A stretch of 64,000 bases of DNA from an uncultured Oscillospiraceae bacterium (GTDB taxonomy: Bacteria > Bacillota > Clostridia > Oscillospirales > Ruminococcaceae): NCBI GenBank assembly GCA_958448395.1, contig CAUDDP010000002.1, forward strand, positions 10,168 to 74,167. Direction: 5' to 3'. How positions within the stretch are numbered: position 1 is the first letter of the stretch; the number at the start of each line of letters is the position of its first letter. Below are positions 60,482-64,000 of the stretch, one piece after another. The position numbers and the translations under genes were made by a program. The notes under the pieces are model-generated. The model ran no database searches and was not told the DNA's origin. It was given only the letters and a program-made list of their open reading frames with translations.

Positions 60482-62220
60482 TGTGCATTTTCCTCCTTTT
60501 TGATGCAGCCAAACGGACATACATTGAGGCAAAGACCGCAGCCATTACATTGTGTTGCATCAATGGTTGGTTTTTTCCCATCAAAGGAAATAGCCGGACA
60601 ACCAAGCTGCATACAAATCTTACACCTTTTACAATCCTCACCAATTTTGCAAGATCCTGTATATTTTACGGTTTTCAACAGGGCACATGGTCGCTGTGCA
60701 ATAATGACAGACGGTTCTTCCGCTGCTACTTCTTGTTTAACAACTGCTTCAAATTGCTTCACATCAAATGGATCTACAATTGTTACTCGTTCTACGCCAA
60801 CAGATTTACACAATGTCAGCAAATTGACCTGCTTTGTGACTTCCTTACGAATAGTATAACCTGTTGTTGGATTATCCTGATGTCCGGTCATACCTGTAAT
60901 GGAATTATCCAAAATGATAACAGTGTTAATTCCTTTATTATAAACGATATCAATCAATCCAGTAATGCCAGAGTGAATAAATGTAGAATCGCCGATAACA
61001 GAAACCATTTTCTTAGCAAATTCATTTCCTCTTGCTTTTGCCATTCCCATTGCGACACCAACAGACGCTCCCATACAAATGGTGGTATCCATACTGTTCA
61101 ATGGGGCAACAGCTCCCAATGTATAGCACCCGATGTCGCCAGAAACATGCAGTTTCAGCTTATGTAGTACATAGAACACACCTCTATGTGGACATCCTGC
61201 ACACATTACTGGTGGACGAACTGGGACGATTTCTTGTGGTGCATTGTAATCCGGTTCTTTCTCATTCAGTATCACGCTGCGAATCTGGTTTGGAGTGTAT
61301 TCACCAAGGAGGGAGAATGCAGACTTTCCGATGACAGAAATGCCCAAGCTCCGGCAATAATTTTCAATAAAAGGATCTAATTCTTCAATGACATAGATAA
61401 TTTCATGTTTTTCTGCAAAGTCCAGCAATAGCTGTTTTGGCATTGGATAAATCATACCAAGCTTTAAATAATCTGCCTGCGTGCCCAATGCTTCTCTTGC
61501 ATACATATAAGTAATGCCAGCAGCAATAATGCCGATTTGACTACCATTTTCTTCGATCTGATTGACTGGGCAAGTTTCTGCATATTCTGTTAGCTTTTGC
61601 ATCCGTTCTTCTACCGCACCATGTCGTTTGATGGCATTCGCTGGCATCATAACATATTTTGCAGCATTATTTTCATATGGCTTCAGTTCTGTGTCCTGAG
61701 GTTCTTCCAGTTCCACCAAACTTTGTGAATGGGAAACTCTAGTGGATAAACGCAGAAACGCAGGGGTATCAAACTGTTCGCTGATTATATATGCCAATTT
61801 TGTAAATTCTTTGCACTCGGCAGAATCAGATGGTTCCAACATTGGCATTTTTGCAGCTTCTGCATAATGTCTGGAATCCTGTTCATTCTGAGAGGAATGC
61901 ATTCCTTGGTCATCGGCTACACAAAACAATAAACCGCCATTTACGCCGGTATAACTAACAGTGAATACAGGATCAGCCATAACATTCAATCCAACATGCT
62001 TCATACAGGACATGGAACGAGCACCGCCAATGGAAGCACCAATGGCAACTTCTGCTGCTACTTTTTCATTTGGAGCCCACTCCACATAGATTTCATCATA
62101 TTGTACAATTTGTTCTGTAATTTCGGTGCTTGGGGTACCGGGATAAGAAGAAACCACTCGTACACCGGCTTCATAAGCACCTCTTGCCACAGCAGCATTG
62201 CCAAGCAATAGCTTTTTCAT
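60478..62220 (-). CDS. iorA: Indolepyruvate:ferredoxin oxidoreductase, alpha subunit
   Basis: The 580-aa catalytic subunit starts at the second ATG (nine bases after GAAAGG); an ATG at 62229 sits on that site. N-terminal pyrimidine-binding domain: LLLGNAAVARGAYEAGV and SSYPGTPSTEI. The TPP domain has CAGCPHRGVFYVLHKL near residue 350 and GDIGCYTLG, GDSTFIHSGITGL near 425. Two C-terminal [4Fe-4S] motifs follow: CKICMQLGCP and CNGCGLCLNVCP near 535-570. The reaction supports degradation of aromatic amino acids or, in reverse, their synthesis from aryl acetates. iorB follows and an acyl-CoA ligase precedes. Confidence 0.96.
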   Translation of the reverse strand: MKKLLLGNAAVARGAYEAGVRVVSSYPGTPSTEITEQIVQYDEIYVEWAPNEKVAAEVAIGASIGGARSMSCMKHVGLNVMADPVFTVSYTGVNGGLLFCVADDQGMHSSQNEQDSRHYAEAAKMPMLEPSDSAECKEFTKLAYIISEQFDTPAFLRLSTRVSHSQSLVELEEPQDTELKPYENNAAKYVMMPANAIKRHGAVEERMQKLTEYAETCPVNQIEENGSQIGIIAAGITYMYAREALGTQADYLKLGMIYPMPKQLLLDFAEKHEIIYVIEELDPFIENYCRSLGISVIGKSAFSLLGEYTPNQIRSVILNEKEPDYNAPQEIVPVRPPVMCAGCPHRGVFYVLHKLKLHVSGDIGCYTLGAVAPLNSMDTTICMGASVGVAMGMAKARGNEFAKKMVSVIGDSTFIHSGITGLIDIVYNKGINTVIILDNSITGMTGHQDNPTTGYTIRKEVTKQVNLLTLCKSVGVERVTIVDPFDVKQFEAVVKQEVAAEEPSVIIAQRPCALLKTVKYTGSCKIGEDCKRCKICMQLGCPAISFDGKKPTIDATQCNGCGLCLNVCPFGCIKKEENAQ

Positions 62221-62239
62221 ATTTTTCATCCTTTCTTTT

Positions 62240-63877
62240 TTAATTTACACCAGTTTCTTTTGCAACCAGATTTTCCACACAGTAGCGTTTCCGTAACTTT
62301 GGCTTTTCTATTTTACCAGTTGGATTCCGTGGAACATCGGCAAAAATAATTTTTCTCGGTCGTTTATAGCGGGGAAGTGCCATGCAAAATTCTTGCAACT
62401 GTTCTTCTGTTAATGTTTCATCTGGCTTCAGTTCTACAATAGCAGCCGTAATCTCTCCAAGCCTATCGTCTGGCAGACCAATTACTGCAACATCTTTAAT
62501 TGCATTGTGTTGCCGCAAGAAATCTTCAATCTGTACTGGATAAATATTTTCACCACCTGTAATGATGACATCCTTTTTTCGGTCTACCAGATAGATAAAA
62601 CCATCATCATCTTCCTGTGCCATATCACCAGTGAAAAGCCAACCATCTTGTAAAACCTCATTTGTTGCTTTTTCATCTCGATAATAGCATTTCATAACGC
62701 CTGGCCCTTTTACCGCCAGTTCACCAACTTCCCCACGCTGCACGATATGGTGGTCTGCATCGACAATTTTAACTTCCCAACCATAGCCGGCTTTTCCAAT
62801 TGCACCAACCTTGTGTGGGTTTTCTATACCCAAATGTACACATCCAGGTCCAATAGATTCGCTTAATCCATAGTTTGTATCATACAAATGATTTGGAAAA
62901 TATGTTTTCCAACGCTTTACAAGGGTTGGAGGAACAGGCTGTGCACCAATATGCATGAGTCTCCATTGGGACAAATTATAATTTTTTAAATTTAAATCTT
63001 TTTTATCTAATGCATCAAGCAAATCCTGTGCCCACGGCACCAACAGCCAAACGATTGTACATTTTTCTTCGGAGATAGCCTTTAGAATCCATTCTGGTTT
63101 AACACCACGGAGTAAAACTGCTTTTCCACCGGTCAACAACGAACCAAACCAATGCATTTTTGCCCCTGTATGATACAATGGCGGGATGCAGAGAAAAATA
63201 TCCTCCTTGGTCTGACCATGATGATGTTGTTCTACCTGTGCTGCATGACTAAGGCTTCTGTGTGTATGTAAAATTGCTTTCGGAAAGCCAGTTGTTCCAG
63301 ATGAGAAATAAATCGCCGCATCATCTTCCTCAGTCAACAAAACCTCTGGATTTTTGGAGGTGCAGAATTGTGTTAGTCTATCATAGCTTTCTGCAAATGT
63401 TGGGCAATCCTTTCCAACATAGAGCATACTTCGCAAACGTGGTACACAGTCACAGATTTCCGCTACTCGACTTGTAAACTCTGGTCCAAAAACCAGAAAA
63501 TCCGCCTCAGAAAGAGAAAGGCAATAATGGATTTCTTCAGCAGTATAACGATAATTCAATGGAACTGCAATTGCACCAGTTTTTAAAATTCCAAAATAAA
63601 TTGGCAGCCACTCTAAACAGTTCATCAATAAAATAGCAACCTTTTCACCTTTTCGGATGCCTCTAGATAATAGAAAATTAGCAAATCGATTAGCCTGTCG
63701 ATTAAAATCTTCCCATGTGATTTCTCGCCGTATATTTTGTGCTGTACCGGATTCAATTAGTGCATATTCTTTCCATGTTAATTTTCCTTGTGCATTCAGT
63801 GGCGGTGTGATTTCCACCAAACTGACATCATTTGCATATTTTTCTGCATTCTGTCTCAATAATTCTGTGATCGGCAT
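62240..63877 (-). CDS. AMP-forming acyl-CoA ligase
   Basis: The 545-aa ANL-superfamily ligase starts MPITELLRQNAEKYANDVSL, with AGAAAGG ten bases upstream; a longer frame has no better site. The P-loop YFSSGTTGFPKAILHTH lies near residue 185, the A5-type motif YDTNYGLSESIGPG near 325, GDMAQEDDDGFIYLVDRKKD near 425, and the C-terminal catalytic Lys in RNPTGKIEKPKLRKRY near 520. The substrate cannot be read from sequence. Being 19 bases upstream of iorA, an aryl-acetate such as phenylacetate or indoleacetate is plausible, in which case the two enzymes would interconvert aryl acids and aryl pyruvates. Confidence 0.9.
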   Translation of the reverse strand: MPITELLRQNAEKYANDVSLVEITPPLNAQGKLTWKEYALIESGTAQNIRREITWEDFNRQANRFANFLLSRGIRKGEKVAILLMNCLEWLPIYFGILKTGAIAVPLNYRYTAEEIHYCLSLSEADFLVFGPEFTSRVAEICDCVPRLRSMLYVGKDCPTFAESYDRLTQFCTSKNPEVLLTEEDDAAIYFSSGTTGFPKAILHTHRSLSHAAQVEQHHHGQTKEDIFLCIPPLYHTGAKMHWFGSLLTGGKAVLLRGVKPEWILKAISEEKCTIVWLLVPWAQDLLDALDKKDLNLKNYNLSQWRLMHIGAQPVPPTLVKRWKTYFPNHLYDTNYGLSESIGPGCVHLGIENPHKVGAIGKAGYGWEVKIVDADHHIVQRGEVGELAVKGPGVMKCYYRDEKATNEVLQDGWLFTGDMAQEDDDGFIYLVDRKKDVIITGGENIYPVQIEDFLRQHNAIKDVAVIGLPDDRLGEITAAIVELKPDETLTEEQLQEFCMALPRYKRPRKIIFADVPRNPTGKIEKPKLRKRYCVENLVAKETGVN

Positions 63878-64000
63878 TCTTTCCATTCCTTTCTGTTTTT
63901 GTTTGTATTCGCATTCACTGTTAATCACAGCAGCTTGACAAACTATGAACCCGTCTTCACAAGCTAAAATCGACGCAGTAAGGTCTGTAAATTGGAAATC
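63878..64000 (-). other. Window edge upstream of the ligase gene
   Basis: The ligase frame stays open to the edge without a start with a proper ribosome site. No separate gene can be called from this 123-base fragment. Confidence 0.4.

Noticed and set aside
1..64000. CRISPR arrays, tRNA or rRNA genes, insertion sequences, prophage genes
   Set aside because: None were seen: no regular spacer repeats, no cloverleaf with CCA context, and no transposase or integrase motifs in any frame.

Overview
The window looks like the chromosome of a low-GC Clostridia member close to Ruminococcus (Oscillospirales). The evidence is two secreted proteins with type I dockerin modules and Thr-rich linkers, a GGGtGRT/NifU-like pair, L-box and PyrR leaders of the Firmicutes type, many TTG/GTG starts behind strong AGGAGG sites, and fermentative enzymes (AdhE, indolepyruvate oxidoreductase). 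No rRNA, tRNA, CRISPR array, insertion sequence or prophage was seen. Most of the window is core chromosome.

Layout. 1-1.1 kb: the N-terminal part of a rhamnulokinase-like gene on the minus strand. 1.4-6.1 kb: rpe, a membrane-anchored DUF4015-like protein, hprK, murB and rapZ, closed by a terminator. 6.4-12.7 kb: whiA, dnaE and a dockerin/C39-like/lectin-like secreted protein. 12.9-16.5 kb, minus strand: a lysine-riboswitch-controlled asd - (frameshifted GNAT) - dapA - dapB operon. 16.5-24 kb: queA, amtB-glnK behind a leader with an attenuator and a GlnR-like box, trmO, the NifU-like/GGGtGRT pair, and a CPA2 antiporter. 24-25.3 kb: an Mbeg1-like lipase-fold gene broken by a stop codon. 25.7-29 kb: a ferrous iron operon (feoA, feoA, feoB and a Cys-rich small protein) behind a perfect palindrome. 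29-32.6 kb: an ECF sigma/anti-sigma pair and a C11 (clostripain) lipoprotein.

32.7-42.5 kb, all minus strand: hom with a PheB-type ACT protein, an FHA-SEDS-PBP cell wall operon, cysK, and adhE. 42.6-51.7 kb: a PyrR-attenuated pyrimidine operon, pyrR-pyrC-pyrF-carA-carB-pyrK-pyrD, followed by ruvX. 52-55 kb: trmL, a flippase-like membrane protein, and three small genes on the minus strand, two of which fall below 60 codons. 54.9-58.2 kb: a 6-phosphofructokinase, an HTH protein fused to a complete desulfoferrodoxin-like module, thrH, and a uracil-DNA glycosylase-family gene. 58.2-64 kb, minus strand: a dockerin M6 metalloprotease with a frameshift in an A7 tract, then iorB, iorA and an AMP-forming acyl-CoA ligase.

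How it fits together: lysine/threonine synthesis (asd, dapAB, hom, thrH), nitrogen uptake, iron uptake and pyrimidine synthesis each sit behind a recognisable RNA or DNA control element. Three genes (GNAT, Mbeg1-like, M6 protease) are each broken by a single small lesion. The most unusual items are the HTH-desulfoferrodoxin fusion, the uncharacterised GGGtGRT/NifU-like pair, the kinase lacking its catalytic Asp, the composite amtB leader, and the unexplained structured intergenic stretches near 6.2 and 24.0 kb.
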